Positions 10,201 to 17,781 of a stretch of DNA of 64,000 bases are shown one piece after another. Position numbers and translations under genes: made by a program. The stretch is from Alcaligenes faecalis (GTDB lineage Bacteria > Pseudomonadota > Gammaproteobacteria > Burkholderiales > Burkholderiaceae_B), in NCBI RefSeq assembly GCF_002443155.1, contig NZ_CP023667.1, positions 3,968,001-4,032,000 of the forward strand, read 5' to 3'. The notes below the pieces were generated by a model that saw only the letters and a program-made list of their open reading frames with translations, was not told the origin of the DNA and did no database searches. Position 1 is the first letter of the stretch. Each line of letters opens with the position of its first letter.

Positions 10201-11007
10201 GTCTGTGTCTGTCGGCGCGGTTGTGGTTGCCGCCGCTGTCGCTGCCTCTTCTGCTTCTGCAGCCCTTATCGCCGTTGTGGCATTGGCTAGGGATCTGGTT
10301 TTGGTTTGGGGTTGAACTTGTCTTGGAGTCTGAACTGGAGTTTGGTTTTGCCCTGGCCCATGTCCTTGTTTCTGCCCCTGTGGCGACACCTGCTCCTGCG
10401 CTTGGCTTTGCCAATCAAACACCAGCGTTTGGCCTAAATGATTGCGCACAGTTTTAACCGCATACGCCTGCGGATGCGTGCCCGGAAAGCGTTCTATATC
10501 CAGCCATTGCTGGGTCGAAACACGCACATGGGTCAACCAGCCCTGCTCGTCAAAACGCAGAATCAAACCATTCGGCCCCTGCCAGAACCAGCCCGTACCT
10601 TGCACCTGTGCCGGCGGGTACAAGCGAGTCTGCCGCCCATCCGGCATGAACAAGGCATGGCCTTGCTGCCGCAACTGCAGGTCGTAATTCAAGGCCCAGC
10701 CAGTGTGCCCAAGTGTTGGTGTAGGATTGCGCCCCTGCCCATTCCAGTGACGCTGCAATTGCAGCAAGGGCCAGGCCTGGCTTAGTGGCAGGTCCGTATC
10801 GCTTTGGTATTTCTGCCCGCTGAGCAAATCCACTGGATTGAGCAAACCCATATCTGGCGCGGGCTCGGCCTGTTCTCCCAAAGCGGCAGCTGGTGCGCAG
10901 CGGGTGGACGAGGGGGGCAAGGGGCACTCAAGCGAGCTTTGTGACCAGGCCAGGGACGGCAAGGTGATCAGGAGCAAGATTAGCCAGGACAGGAGCGCGG
11001 AAGGCAT
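7240..11007 (-). CDS. RHS-repeat protein with Sec signal and Tle1/DUF2235-like phospholipase C-terminus
   Basis: A 1255-residue protein. The N-terminus carries a Sec-type signal ([19 protein letters not shown], about 5-23). The RHS/YD-repeat shell fills about residues 60-900, with an insert of about nine Thr-Asp dipeptides. The RHS-associated core follows ([16 protein letters not shown], then PDPLGPWPQ and HIDPTGLL). From about 928 the C-terminal domain shows the DUF2235/Tle1 lipase pattern: FDGT, the nucleophile elbow GFSRGAA (Ser near 1013), [11 protein letters not shown] (Asp near 1058) and GAHSQIGGG (His near 1117). Tle1 enzymes are phospholipase effectors. No PAAR or VgrG part is seen and no immunity gene is recognised nearby. 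Toxic activity is inferred. Confidence 0.85.
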   Translation of the reverse strand: MPSALLSWLILLLITLPSLAWSQSSLECPLPPSSTRCAPAAALGEQAEPAPDMGLLNPVDLLSGQKYQSDTDLPLSQAWPLLQLQRHWNGQGRNPTPTLGHTGWALNYDLQLRQQGHALFMPDGRQTRLYPPAQVQGTGWFWQGPNGLILRFDEQGWLTHVRVSTQQWLDIERFPGTHPQAYAVKTVRNHLGQTLVFDWQSQAQEQVSPQGQKQGHGPGQNQTPVQTPRQVQPQTKTRSLANATTAIRAAEAEEAATAAATTTAPTDTDTDTDTDTDTDTDTDINIKTPAGPFRLLLKQHDQQIWLASVSRPDGMQRLYHPAPAPWSHHLGGTSLQAPGQTAQPMQQWEYDAQGRVSRLISHAFNQDWTARYEPGLSEWSIGTERHRFHYRDYQGQQRLQKLESRLCDTCPVQSTEWQYDPQGRWLQAGPWTAQRRANGTLSGLEQRQGGWGPLRFELDEKGRLQNWATSQHGGETRRWNPNGKLRRLEYAEGGSLHIRYDQRGRLSSLEHQQGHETERSELDWLGPGALRIRHPMETQWLKLRAGLLQERRLERSHSPGQSWTERFEYDEQRRLTQHTLPEGGQLRYRWDAHGRLQSLEWITQTGQRQTVIHAQEVGYAWGNGLQLISHANSAGQAVDLMLLQPDGKPVWTQARRLDAQGKVLEDRHEYPLLQETRHWFLHYDTKQRLIAFRQGKTESAQWLAWNDSGALVARHPKPAASIQRSSTGTTKAVGNLNLDYGPNRRLQRVQTAHTTLVEYRHDAFGQRIWRKQGDQERAFFFHGQQLIAELDLPAGPGQLISRRYLYAGLTPIGMIVYQPDGQGQLYYLHSDLMGAVRLISDQQTKPVWAADLNPFGQAEPLLETLEFNLRLPGQYAESATGWHDNLLRTYLPEHGHYLEPDPLGPWPQTQAVGYAQQQPLRHIDPTGLLLFAFDGTRQAPITNSNVWKLSQLYQDGAVHYAKGPGDPVTLNWDALTAWRAGRILESQWNNFLNRMQEQGPAPSAVPVDLLGFSRGAALARDFSNRILDHVQQGWFVLNDPQRGAIRACITPRFLGLFDTVAQFGLGGGSNSQYRLGVSDAWSWVAHAVAMHEHRAYFPLSALTEAMNTVEMPFIGAHSQIGGGVLPDENEETISDLDKVALAWMHWQARATGLALAELGHIDLSVLHPVLLDMRLPGLRLTQGSLRGVDSHGQGQNLMYQDLHPRLGQATQQSMETVIKRHNSWRIRPGNQVGWVDMDAYDTWLHNHLGWERQAS
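10161..10212. repeat. Hexanucleotide tandem repeat (CTGTGT) inside the RHS gene
   Basis: Eight full copies of CTGTGT plus CTGT. On the coding strand they encode alternating Thr and Asp. The unit is a multiple of three, so slippage would change linker length without breaking the frame. The tract lies in a poorly conserved, Ala/Thr-rich insert of the RHS shell. Confidence 0.95.
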
Positions 11008-11104
11008 GAAGGACTCTCCAAGACAGGGAAAATCCTGCTATCTTGCAGGGGTGTGTATCCTGAAAGCCGAATAGGAAACACAAAGATCCATAAGGAGAAA
11101 CCGT

Positions 11105-11452
11105 ATGCTAGTCGTCTTTAAAAGCAAAGCCGCCGCCGATGTTCTGATGTTCTCTGAACATGCCATGCCTATTCTCCGGGCCGCAGGGCGCTCTTATCCC
11201 GATGGTTTGCCCGAGCGTGGCGTGTTCACGGCAGAGCAGTTGTCCGAAGCCATTGGCAATATTGAACGAGCAATCGGGCAAGACCGGGAAAACAAGCATT
11301 CGCCCCACGAGGACGAAGACGATGAAAAGGAACACCCGATGTCGCAGGCCGTGAGCTTCAGCCAACGCGCCTACCCGTTGCTGGATATGTTGCGCCAGGC
11401 GAATAACACCGGCGTGCCGGTGATGTGGGAACCGGCAGATAGCTCCTGGTAG
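11105..11452 (+). CDS. DUF1840 family protein
   Basis: A 115-residue protein of the DUF1840 family, common in Burkholderiales and of unknown function. It begins MLVVFKSKAAADVLMFSEHA and ends VPMWEP-like (GVPVMWEPADSSW), both recognisable family ends, with an acidic linker HEDEDDEKE in the middle. No signal peptide or membrane segment is evident. The ATG follows a good AAGGAGAAA ribosome-binding site. It is divergent from the RHS gene (98 nt apart) and 86 nt ahead of the next small gene, with which it may be co-transcribed. Confidence 0.7.
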   Translation: MLVVFKSKAAADVLMFSEHAMPILRAAGRSYPDGLPERGVFTAEQLSEAIGNIERAIGQDRENKHSPHEDEDDEKEHPMSQAVSFSQRAYPLLDMLRQANNTGVPVMWEPADSSW

Positions 11453-11538
11453 TCCCTGGAATGTCGGCCTGCCGACAATTTGGCAGGCCTTCTTTGCTTA
11501 AGCTCCAAAGTTGATCTATTTTTTTTCGGAGATCGTCT

Positions 11539-11859
11539 ATGAGCGCTATGGTGCTTGTGATCTTTAGTCCTCGCCAGCACATAGAGCTGGTCACTCCTAT
11601 ACAAACCATTGATCCGGACAGCGGCAAGCAATCGCGTGACTGGTTTGATCGCACCTGGCAAGAGCTGGGCTGTGAACCCCTGCGAGCCAGCGGCAAAGTG
11701 CTGTTGCTGGACAAGATTATGGGCGTGGCCGATGCCCTGGGTTACACGATGCTGTCGCAAGACGATGAGCGCGCCCAGGAGTTTGCACGCCATTGCTTGC
11801 AAGCGGTGGGCTCCATGCAGGTCACCGTGGATTTGCCAGGCCTGGCTGTCACGTATTGA
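11539..11859 (+). CDS. Small hypothetical protein
   Basis: A 106-residue protein I do not recognise. It has no signal peptide or membrane helix. Visible features are an N-terminal beta-like stretch (AMVLVIFSPRQHIELVTPI) and a helical middle with several acidic residues (DDERAQEFARHCLQA). Start ATG at 11539 is preceded by CGGAG. It lies downstream of the DUF1840 gene in the same direction. Its terminator is now split by an insertion sequence 34 nt beyond the stop codon. Confidence 0.6.
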   Translation: MSAMVLVIFSPRQHIELVTPIQTIDPDSGKQSRDWFDRTWQELGCEPLRASGKVLLLDKIMGVADALGYTMLSQDDERAQEFARHCLQAVGSMQVTVDLPGLAVTY

Positions 11860-11925
11860 TCAGGTTCAAGGCAATAGAAAACCGGCTCTGTGTGAACTGC
11901 CCCCCGTAAGTTGGACAGTCAGAAG

Positions 11926-12759
11926 CTAAAGCCCGAAGGCCTGAGTTCGGTATTGCACCGGGCTCAGGCCTTTTAGCTTGAGCTTGATGCGGTCGTGGTT
12001 GTAGTAATAGATATATTGCTCGATGCCCGCCTGTAACTGCTCGATGCTCTCGAAGTGGTTCAGGTGGAAGAACTCAGCCTTGAGCGTGCCGAAGAAGCTC
12101 TCCATAGCAGCGTTATCCAGGCAGTTCCCCTTGCGTGACATGCTCTGGGTCAGTGATCGGTCCGTCAGCATACGTTGGTAATGGGGCTGCTGATACTGCC
12201 AGCCCTGATCGGAGTGCAGCAGGGGGCGATCCGTGGGTGTGAGCCGGGCCAGCGCCTTTTTAAGCATACTGCCCACGAGTTGGAACACAGGCCGGCGGCT
12301 AGTTTCATAAGCTACGATCTCGCCGTTGTACAGGTCCATTACGGGCGAGAGGTACAGCTTTTCACCACGCACCTTGAACTCGGTCACGTCGGTGACCCAC
12401 TTCTGATGAGGCCTGCCGGCCTCGAACTGGCGCGCCAGCAAGTTCGGCGCCGCGCGGCCCTGCTCGCCTCGGTATGAACGGTATTTCTTCGCACGCACCA
12501 AGGACTTCAATCCGAGTGCCTGCATCAGGCGCTGTACGGCCTTGTGATTGACGTGCTCACCGGCCTGGCGCAGGGCGGCGGTGATCCGGCGATAGCCGTA
12601 GCGCCCCTTGTGCTGTGCGTACAGAGCGCGGATGTGCGCCTTCAGGGCGACATGCCGCTCGCCTGCCTGTGCGTTCAACTGGTAGTAGAACGTGCTGCGT
12701 GACAGCCCGGTCACCTTCAGCAGTACAGTCAATGCGTGGCCTTGCCTCAGTTCGAGCAC
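11926..12759 (-). CDS. IS3-family transposase OrfB (DDE integrase domain)
   Basis: A 277-residue frame with an N-terminal HTH_21-type segment (HIRALYAQHKGRYGYRRITAAL; see about residues 42-63) and an rve integrase core. Catalytic acidic residues are visible as WVTDVTEF (D), LHSDQGWQYQ (D) and LDNAAMESFFGTLK (E). It is normally made as an OrfAB fusion by -1 ribosomal frameshifting. The two frames overlap by 13 nt and the relative frame is -1, as expected. Confidence 0.92.
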   Translation of the reverse strand: MLELRQGHALTVLLKVTGLSRSTFYYQLNAQAGERHVALKAHIRALYAQHKGRYGYRRITAALRQAGEHVNHKAVQRLMQALGLKSLVRAKKYRSYRGEQGRAAPNLLARQFEAGRPHQKWVTDVTEFKVRGEKLYLSPVMDLYNGEIVAYETSRRPVFQLVGSMLKKALARLTPTDRPLLHSDQGWQYQQPHYQRMLTDRSLTQSMSRKGNCLDNAAMESFFGTLKAEFFHLNHFESIEQLQAGIEQYIYYYNHDRIKLKLKGLSPVQYRTQAFGL

Positions 12760-13283
12760 GACCCGCGCTTTTTCTGCGCGGCCTGGGCTTTTTCCTGACG
12801 CAAGGCCCTCAATTTTTTTAAGTAAGCCACCTCCGCGCGCAGGTACTCAAGCTCTTTGAGCAAGTCTTCGCGCGTACGCGGGTCGTCGGTGTCAGAAGGC
12901 AACGAGGGAGATTCGGCAACAGGTTTCATTTTCAGGCGTCCTCGACGTTTGGGTTCTAAGGCCACTAGTCCACCCTCATCATACGCGCGCTGCCAGCCAG
13001 CGATGACACCTGCGCCACCACGAATATCATATAAAACAGCGGTTTGCCGGTAACTCAACGCTTCTCGCTGCATCCGAGTCAACACGGACCACTTGAAGGC
13101 CGCGTCGTAATGACTGAACTTCTTGCGTAAGCCAGCATCGCCATGCTCGCGGTAGTAGGCTACCCAATGCTCAAGCATTCCCGCATCGACTCCATACTGG
13201 GCCGACACAGATTTAAACCCCAATGAACCGGCCAGATACGCTTGCACGGCCTCTCGCTTGAGCCCTTCTTCATATTTCGTCAT
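12747..13283 (-). CDS. IS3-family transposase OrfA (HTH and leucine zipper)
   Basis: A 178-residue frame starting MTKYEEGLKREAVQAYLAG. It has two helix-turn-helix segments (about 5-50 and 60-110) for inverted-repeat binding. A C-terminal coiled coil (EDLLKELEYLRAEVAYLKKL) serves OrfA/OrfAB multimerisation. I chose the ATG at 13283 rather than an upstream GTG because it fits the family start. Near the 3' end the coding strand has A5G (CAGAAAAAGC), the likely slippage site, one A shorter than the usual A6G. Confidence 0.88.
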   Translation of the reverse strand: MTKYEEGLKREAVQAYLAGSLGFKSVSAQYGVDAGMLEHWVAYYREHGDAGLRKKFSHYDAAFKWSVLTRMQREALSYRQTAVLYDIRGGAGVIAGWQRAYDEGGLVALEPKRRGRLKMKPVAESPSLPSDTDDPRTREDLLKELEYLRAEVAYLKKLRALRQEKAQAAQKKRGSCSN

Positions 13284-13476
13284 GTAAAACACCCCAAAGG
13301 TTGGACCTGTGTCCAACTTTTGGGGTGCAGTTCATGTGGGGCCGGTTTTTTTTAGGTCTTTTTGAATGCTTAGGGCTTGCAGGGCTGTCGGTCAGACCTG
13401 TACCCGGTTACACAATACGGAGGTTCAGCCCTCAAGGGTTTACCGCTTTTTGATACGAGCCGCTATGTTGCGCCTA

Positions 13477-13502
13477 CGAAAAACCCGCCTTGTGGGCGGG
13501 TT
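13477..13502 (-). terminator. Intrinsic terminator downstream of leuA
   Basis: On the minus strand AACCCGCC-CACAA-GGCGGGTT is followed by a T run (complement of 13479-13483). It lies 112 nt past the leuA stop. Confidence 0.75.
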
Positions 13503-13571
13503 GCAGGCAGAACGACGATAAGCCGGGCTGCGAAAGCGGGTCAGGCGCGGCTAGGGTGAGCCGGGCGGGCG

Positions 13572-13594
13572 CTTGGGTGGGATCACCACCCAAG
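13572..13594. other. Hairpin just after leuA
   Basis: CTTGGGTGG and CCACCCAAG form a perfect 9-bp stem with loop GATCA. No T tract follows on either strand, so it may protect the leuA transcript 3' end rather than terminate it. Confidence 0.5.
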
Positions 13595-13613
13595 TCGCGG
13601 TATGAAGACGGTA

Positions 13614-15314
13614 TTAAGCCGTTGTGGTTTCAGCTTCTTGCTGAGCGATGGTGTGGCGGTTGACCGCGCTCAAGATCGCCAGGAAGGAAGAAGTCACGAT
13701 GTCAGCGTGGATGCCCACACCAAAGCCCGATGGGCTGTCACCGATACGCATTTCCACGTAAGCGGCAGCGCGGGTTTCAGCACCGGAACCAATGGCGTGC
13801 TCGTTGTAGTCCATGATCTTGATGGACAGATCCAGGGCATTCACAAAGGCAGAGATCGCGCCTTCGCCCGAGCCCTTCAAGGTGCGAACCTGGCCGTCGT
13901 GCTCCACATCCACTTCAATCGTGAATTGCTGGCCGCTGTCGGCGTGAGGCTGGCTGATGATGTTGTGCTTGAGCAGCTTGTAGTGCTTTTTGCAGTTCAG
14001 GTACTCGGATTCGAAAATACCGTATACGTCTGCAGGCGTCACTTCCTTGCCGGAAGAATCGGTCACGCGCTGAATGGCGCGGCTGAATTCGATTTGCATG
14101 CGGCGTGGCAAGACCAGGCCGTGCTCTTGTTCCAGCAAGTAGGACACCCCGCCCTTGCCCGACTGGCTGTTGACGCGGATAACCGCATCGTAGCTGCGGC
14201 CCAGGTCGGCCGGGTCGATAGGCAAGTAAGGGACTTCCCACAGTTCGTCGGATTTTTGCTGAGCCAGGCCTTTCTTGATGGCGTCCTGGTGAGAGCCGGA
14301 GAAGGCGGTAAAGACCAGGTCGCCAGCGTAAGGGTGACGGGGATGCACGGGCAACTGGTTGCAGTACTCGGCGGTGCGACGCACTTCGTCGATGTCCGAG
14401 AAGTCCAGTTCAGGGTCCACGCCCTGGGTGTACAAGTTCAGGGCCAAAGTCACCAGGCAGACGTTGCCGGTGCGCTCGCCGCTACCGAACAAGCAGCCTT
14501 CGATACGGTCTGCGCCAGCCATCACAGCCAGTTCAGCAGCCGCTACCGCAGTGCCACGGTCGTTGTGCGGGTGCACGCTCAGGGTTACGTTGCTGCGCTG
14601 TTCCAGATTGTTGTGCATCCACTCGATCTGGTCGGCGTACATATTGGGCGTGGTGGCCTCAATGGTCGCGGGCAAGTTCAGGATGACGCGCTCGTCGGCG
14701 GCAGGTGCCCAGGCTTTCACCACCGCGTTACACACGTCCAGCGCAAATTCCGGCTCGGTGGTGCTGAATACTTCGGGCGAATACTCGTAGCCCCATTGGG
14801 TTTGCGGGTACTTGGCCACTTCGTTCTTGACCAGGCGTGTACCGGTCAGGGCAATTTCCTTGATCTCGTCCTTGCTCAAGTTAAAGACAATCTTGCGAAA
14901 GGCCGGTGCACATGCGTTGTACAGGTGAATGATGGCGCGCTTGGCACCGGCAGCAGCTTCGGCCGTGCGCTTGATCAGGTCTTCACGCGACTGCGTCAGG
15001 ACGATGATGGTGACGTCTTCAGGAATGCGGTTTTCGTCGATCAGCTTGCGAACGAAATCGAAGTCGGTCTGCGATGCGGAAGGGAAACCGACCTCGATTT
15101 CCTTGAAACCGATTTTGACGAGTTGCTCGAAAAAGCGCAGTTTGCGAGCCACGTTCATGGGCTCGATCAGGGACTGGTTGCCGTCACGCAAGTCTGTGCT
15201 CATCCAGATGGGCGCTTTGGTAATGCGCTTGGAAGGCCAGGTGCGTTCAGCGAAGTCGCGATCAAAGGCGACAAAAGGACGATACTTTTGAGAGGGGTTT
15301 TTCAGCATTGCCAT
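13614..15314 (-). CDS. leuA: 2-isopropylmalate synthase
   Basis: A 566-residue enzyme that condenses acetyl-CoA with 2-oxoisovalerate, the first committed step of leucine synthesis. The catalytic TIM barrel carries the DRDGNQSL-type motif ([14 protein letters not shown], about 39-52), the metal-binding HPHNDRG and the [12 protein letters not shown] signature. A C-terminal LeuA allosteric domain (about 430-566, [11 protein letters not shown], ending in an Ala-rich tail) provides leucine feedback inhibition. The length and N-terminus ([12 protein letters not shown]) fit the long LeuA subgroup. It is preceded by a leader peptide with a Leu-codon run (15447-15599), so expression is probably controlled by leucine supply. 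Confidence 0.95.
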   Translation of the reverse strand: MAMLKNPSQKYRPFVAFDRDFAERTWPSKRITKAPIWMSTDLRDGNQSLIEPMNVARKLRFFEQLVKIGFKEIEVGFPSASQTDFDFVRKLIDENRIPEDVTIIVLTQSREDLIKRTAEAAAGAKRAIIHLYNACAPAFRKIVFNLSKDEIKEIALTGTRLVKNEVAKYPQTQWGYEYSPEVFSTTEPEFALDVCNAVVKAWAPAADERVILNLPATIEATTPNMYADQIEWMHNNLEQRSNVTLSVHPHNDRGTAVAAAELAVMAGADRIEGCLFGSGERTGNVCLVTLALNLYTQGVDPELDFSDIDEVRRTAEYCNQLPVHPRHPYAGDLVFTAFSGSHQDAIKKGLAQQKSDELWEVPYLPIDPADLGRSYDAVIRVNSQSGKGGVSYLLEQEHGLVLPRRMQIEFSRAIQRVTDSSGKEVTPADVYGIFESEYLNCKKHYKLLKHNIISQPHADSGQQFTIEVDVEHDGQVRTLKGSGEGAISAFVNALDLSIKIMDYNEHAIGSGAETRAAAYVEMRIGDSPSGFGVGIHADIVTSSFLAILSAVNRHTIAQQEAETTTA

Positions 15315-15446
15315 GGGGATACCTGTCGGACAAAAAGTGTTGATTACTTCTTGCCGTCACCAGCGATTGCAGCATTTACGTAGGCCGGTGGCGGCACAAA
15401 TGACGTAGATGTGGCTGAGTATTGGCTGCCGAACTGCCACAGGACA

Positions 15447-15599
15447 CTAGGCCCGGCAACCGGACGCTAGTAGTAGCAGCTGGGATAGGCTGGAGGCAGG
15501 GGCCGAAGAACGGCCTTCACGCACGGAACGCGACAAGGCTGCTTCAGCGGCGGGGCTGAAACCTTGGCAGGCGTAGGAGGATTGGCGTACGTGAGTCAT
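15447..15599 (-). CDS. leuL: leuA leader peptide with four consecutive Leu codons
   Basis: A 50-codon frame from ATG (15597-15599) to TAG (15447-15449), 132 nt ahead of leuA on the same strand. It begins MTHVRQSSYACQGFSPAA and near its end reads SLSQLLLLASGC, with Leu codons CTG CTA CTA CTA and an additional CTA three codons earlier. CTA is rare in such GC-rich genomes, which would make ribosome transit sensitive to charged tRNA-Leu. That is the pattern of a leucine attenuator. No clear Shine-Dalgarno is present and no U-tract terminator is evident between the leader and leuA, so the mechanism (Rho, or translation coupling) is open. Confidence 0.7.
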   Translation of the reverse strand: MTHVRQSSYACQGFSPAAEAALSRSVREGRSSAPASSLSQLLLLASGCRA

Positions 15600-15638
15600 G
15601 ACCGTTAGTCAAACACAAAAAAAACAGGAAGGCAAGCT

Positions 15639-16193
15639 TTACGCTTGTGGTTCGTGGCGTTCGTAGTCGGCTCGCAGCAGGCGGCTTTGTTGCTCGGCCA
15701 GTTCCATTTTGCCAAAGCGTCCGGCGCGCAGCTCGCTATGGGCTCGTTGTAAATCGCCCACAGTCAACGGGCTGCGCTGGTCGGGCCAGCACCACAGAAT
15801 TACTTCACGGGCCGGACGACTGAGCGATCGGGCCAGTTGAGCCACCGTGGACTCGTCGATAATGCGTTGCTGGTTGCGTCGCATGACCCCTTGTACGAAG
15901 CCATACAAAAGATAGGCAATAATGAGGGTTATGACGCCCACTACCGTCCACCAGAAAAACGGGTTGTATTGTTTGATCAGCGCCAGGTTTTGAATGCTCA
16001 AGGCCTGCAGGCCGGAGTAATCCAGGCCACGCCCAAAGCTGATAAGACGGTTGAGCAGGTCCCACCAGATAATGGCTACTACGATAGTGACTACGGTGCA
16101 GATAATAGTGGCCGTGGCGCACAGCTTGAACAGTGTGCTGCGCAGAGCCTGACTATCGTTGGCGGTGGGTGTCTGGGCGTTGTCAGTTTTCAT
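15639..16193 (-). CDS. Putative inner-membrane protein with two transmembrane helices
   Basis: A 184-residue protein I do not recognise. A short soluble N-terminus (MKTDNAQTPTANDSQ) is followed by a first transmembrane helix (about 22-46, CATATIICTVVTIVVAIIWW), a loop and a second helix (about 80-103). A basic cytoplasmic C-terminal region follows (VAQLARSLSRPAREV and RAHSELRAGRFGKMELAEQQ). It is divergent from rpoN, and the starts are only 16 nt apart, so the two promoters must overlap each other's coding start. The leuA leader begins 40 nt after its stop codon. Confidence 0.65.
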   Translation of the reverse strand: MKTDNAQTPTANDSQALRSTLFKLCATATIICTVVTIVVAIIWWDLLNRLISFGRGLDYSGLQALSIQNLALIKQYNPFFWWTVVGVITLIIAYLLYGFVQGVMRRNQQRIIDESTVAQLARSLSRPAREVILWCWPDQRSPLTVGDLQRAHSELRAGRFGKMELAEQQSRLLRADYERHEPQA

Positions 16194-16209
16194 GGAAACG
16201 ATTGTACCT

Positions 16210-17595
16210 ATGCTTACGCGTCAGTCACTAGATTTACGCCAGCAGCAAACGCTGGTTTTGACGCCGCAATTGCAACAGTCTATTAAAGTGTTGCAGCTAT
16301 CGGGGGCCGAGCTGGAGCAGGAATTGGCTCAGGCTTTGCTGGATAACCCCTTGCTGGAACGTCTGGACGTGCAGACGGATGTCGCCGCCGAGCCATTGCC
16401 CGAAGCCGTTTCGGGCGAGGCGGAATCCTCGTGGGCGAGCCTGGAGTTTCCCAAGCATCAGGGAGATTCGGACGACCCTGACTGGACTCCTGAATCGGCC
16501 ATTGCCCAGGACCTGGCGGCTTATTTAAGCGAGCAGCTAGGACTGTTGCGTTTGAGCGACCGTGACCGTGCTTTGGCCCAATTACTGATCGATGAACTGG
16601 ACGATAACGGCTACCTGCCTGTCTCTCTGGAAGAGGTGCTGGCGTGCCTGCCCGACGAGCTGGATATTGATGAAAGTGATTTGCGCTGCGCCCTGGCACA
16701 GGTGCAGTCTCTGGACCCGGCCGGTGTCGGTGCGCGGGACCTGGCCGAGTGCCTGGGCTTGCAGCTGATGCAACAGGCCCAGCACCTGGAACCTGCCTTG
16801 CTTGATTGCGCCCGTTATCTGGTGCGCGAGCATGTCGGCATACTGGCCTCGCCCAGTCAGCTGCGTCAGCGCTGTGCGGGCCATTATCCGGCTGAACTGG
16901 TGGAGCGGGCCCATCATCTGGTCTTGAAACTGGACCCCAAACCGGGGCGGGCCTGGACACAGAACGTCTCCGCCTATGTAGTGCCGGACGTGTTGTTGAT
17001 CCGTGGCAAGGATAGCTGGCAGGCGGCCTTGAATCCCTTGGCTGTGCCGCGCCTGCAACTGGTCAACCTGCATGATTATGAAATTGAAGCGCACCCTGCC
17101 TTGCTGGCAGAACGTCAAAAAGCCACTGGCTTGCTGCGCAGCGTTAACAGCCGTTTCGTGACGATTTTGCGGGTGGCCCAAGCCATTGTGCAGATGCAGC
17201 AGGACTTCTTTACGCAGGGTGTGTCGGCGCTGAAACCCATGCAATTGGCCGATCTGGCGGCCGAGCTGGACTTGCACGAGTCCACGATTTCCCGCGCCAC
17301 GCGGCAAAAGTACATGCAGACGCCGCATGGGGTGATGGAGCTTAAGCAGTTCTTTACCGTAGCCTTGGCCAGTGCCGATGGGAAGGCCGATATGTCGGCG
17401 GCTTCGGTACGGGCGCAGATCGCGCAAATGATTCGTGACGAGTCGCCGACCAAACCTTTGTCGGATCAGCAGATTACCGATCTCCTGCAGGCCCAGGGCC
17501 TGACCTTGGCGCGCCGTACGGTGGCGAAGTACCGGGAGGCGGAAGGCTTGGCACCGGCTTCACAACGCAAGATGCGGGCGGCGGCCGGGGTTTAG
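16210..17595 (+). CDS. rpoN: RNA polymerase sigma-54 factor
   Basis: A 461-residue sigma-54. Region I is the Gln/Leu-rich activator-contact segment (LRQQQTLVLTPQLQQ, about 8-22, then SIKVLQLS and ELEQELAQALLDNPLLE). A short acidic region II follows, then the core-binding domain. The C-terminal HTH is ADLAAELDLHESTISRATR, and the RpoN box ARRTVAKYRE lies near the end. I chose the ATG at 16210, which matches the family N-terminus; an in-frame ATG at 16192 would overlap the divergent gene. It is not followed by the hpf-ptsN genes that usually accompany rpoN in proteobacteria. Confidence 0.93.
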   Translation: MLTRQSLDLRQQQTLVLTPQLQQSIKVLQLSGAELEQELAQALLDNPLLERLDVQTDVAAEPLPEAVSGEAESSWASLEFPKHQGDSDDPDWTPESAIAQDLAAYLSEQLGLLRLSDRDRALAQLLIDELDDNGYLPVSLEEVLACLPDELDIDESDLRCALAQVQSLDPAGVGARDLAECLGLQLMQQAQHLEPALLDCARYLVREHVGILASPSQLRQRCAGHYPAELVERAHHLVLKLDPKPGRAWTQNVSAYVVPDVLLIRGKDSWQAALNPLAVPRLQLVNLHDYEIEAHPALLAERQKATGLLRSVNSRFVTILRVAQAIVQMQQDFFTQGVSALKPMQLADLAAELDLHESTISRATRQKYMQTPHGVMELKQFFTVALASADGKADMSAASVRAQIAQMIRDESPTKPLSDQQITDLLQAQGLTLARRTVAKYREAEGLAPASQRKMRAAAGV

Positions 17596-17684
17596 GAACT
17601 ACATGTCATAGCAGCTCAACGATGCTTGGTGGGTCCGGCGGCTCACCGTCCTGACTGGCCAGAGCTTTAAAACAATAAAAAAAA

Positions 17685-17716
17685 CAGGGCCTGCATACAC
17701 GCATGAACAGGCCCTG
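17685..17716 (-). terminator. Terminator of the siderophore receptor gene
   Basis: CAGGGCCTG (17685-17693) pairs with CAGGCCCTG (17708-17716). On the minus strand the stem is followed by TTTTTTTTATTG. It lies about 65 nt past the receptor stop codon. Confidence 0.85.
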
Positions 17717-17781
17717 CAAAAGCGGAGTTAGACTCTGCCAGCCAGACGGAGAACTGGATGACAGAGGTGTCGCTGGTCTGC

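Larger units (their letters stand above)
11893..13334 (-). mobile_element. IS3-family insertion sequence (about 1.44 kb)
   Basis: Imperfect 24-bp terminal inverted repeats (11893-11916 and 13311-13334, 21 of 24 matching, ends TGAACTGC) enclose two overlapping frames, orfA and orfB. A 4-bp direct repeat TGTG (11889-11892 and 13335-13338) is the likely target-site duplication. Both ends and both frames look intact, so the element may be active. The ends and gene plan fit the IS150-like part of IS3. Confidence 0.9.
11878..13353 (+). terminator. Rho-independent terminator split by the IS3-family element
   Basis: The left half AAAACCGGC (11878-11886) and the right half GCCGGTTTTTTTT (13341-13353) flank the IS. 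Removing the IS and one TGTG copy restores a 9-bp stem with an 8-nt loop and an 8-T tract. This would be the natural terminator of the 106-residue gene. It is now interrupted in the loop. Confidence 0.75.

Noticed and set aside
10161..10212. Possible CRISPR-like or phase-variation tract
   Set aside because: Units are six bases with no spacers, and copy changes keep the frame, so neither CRISPR nor on/off phase variation applies.
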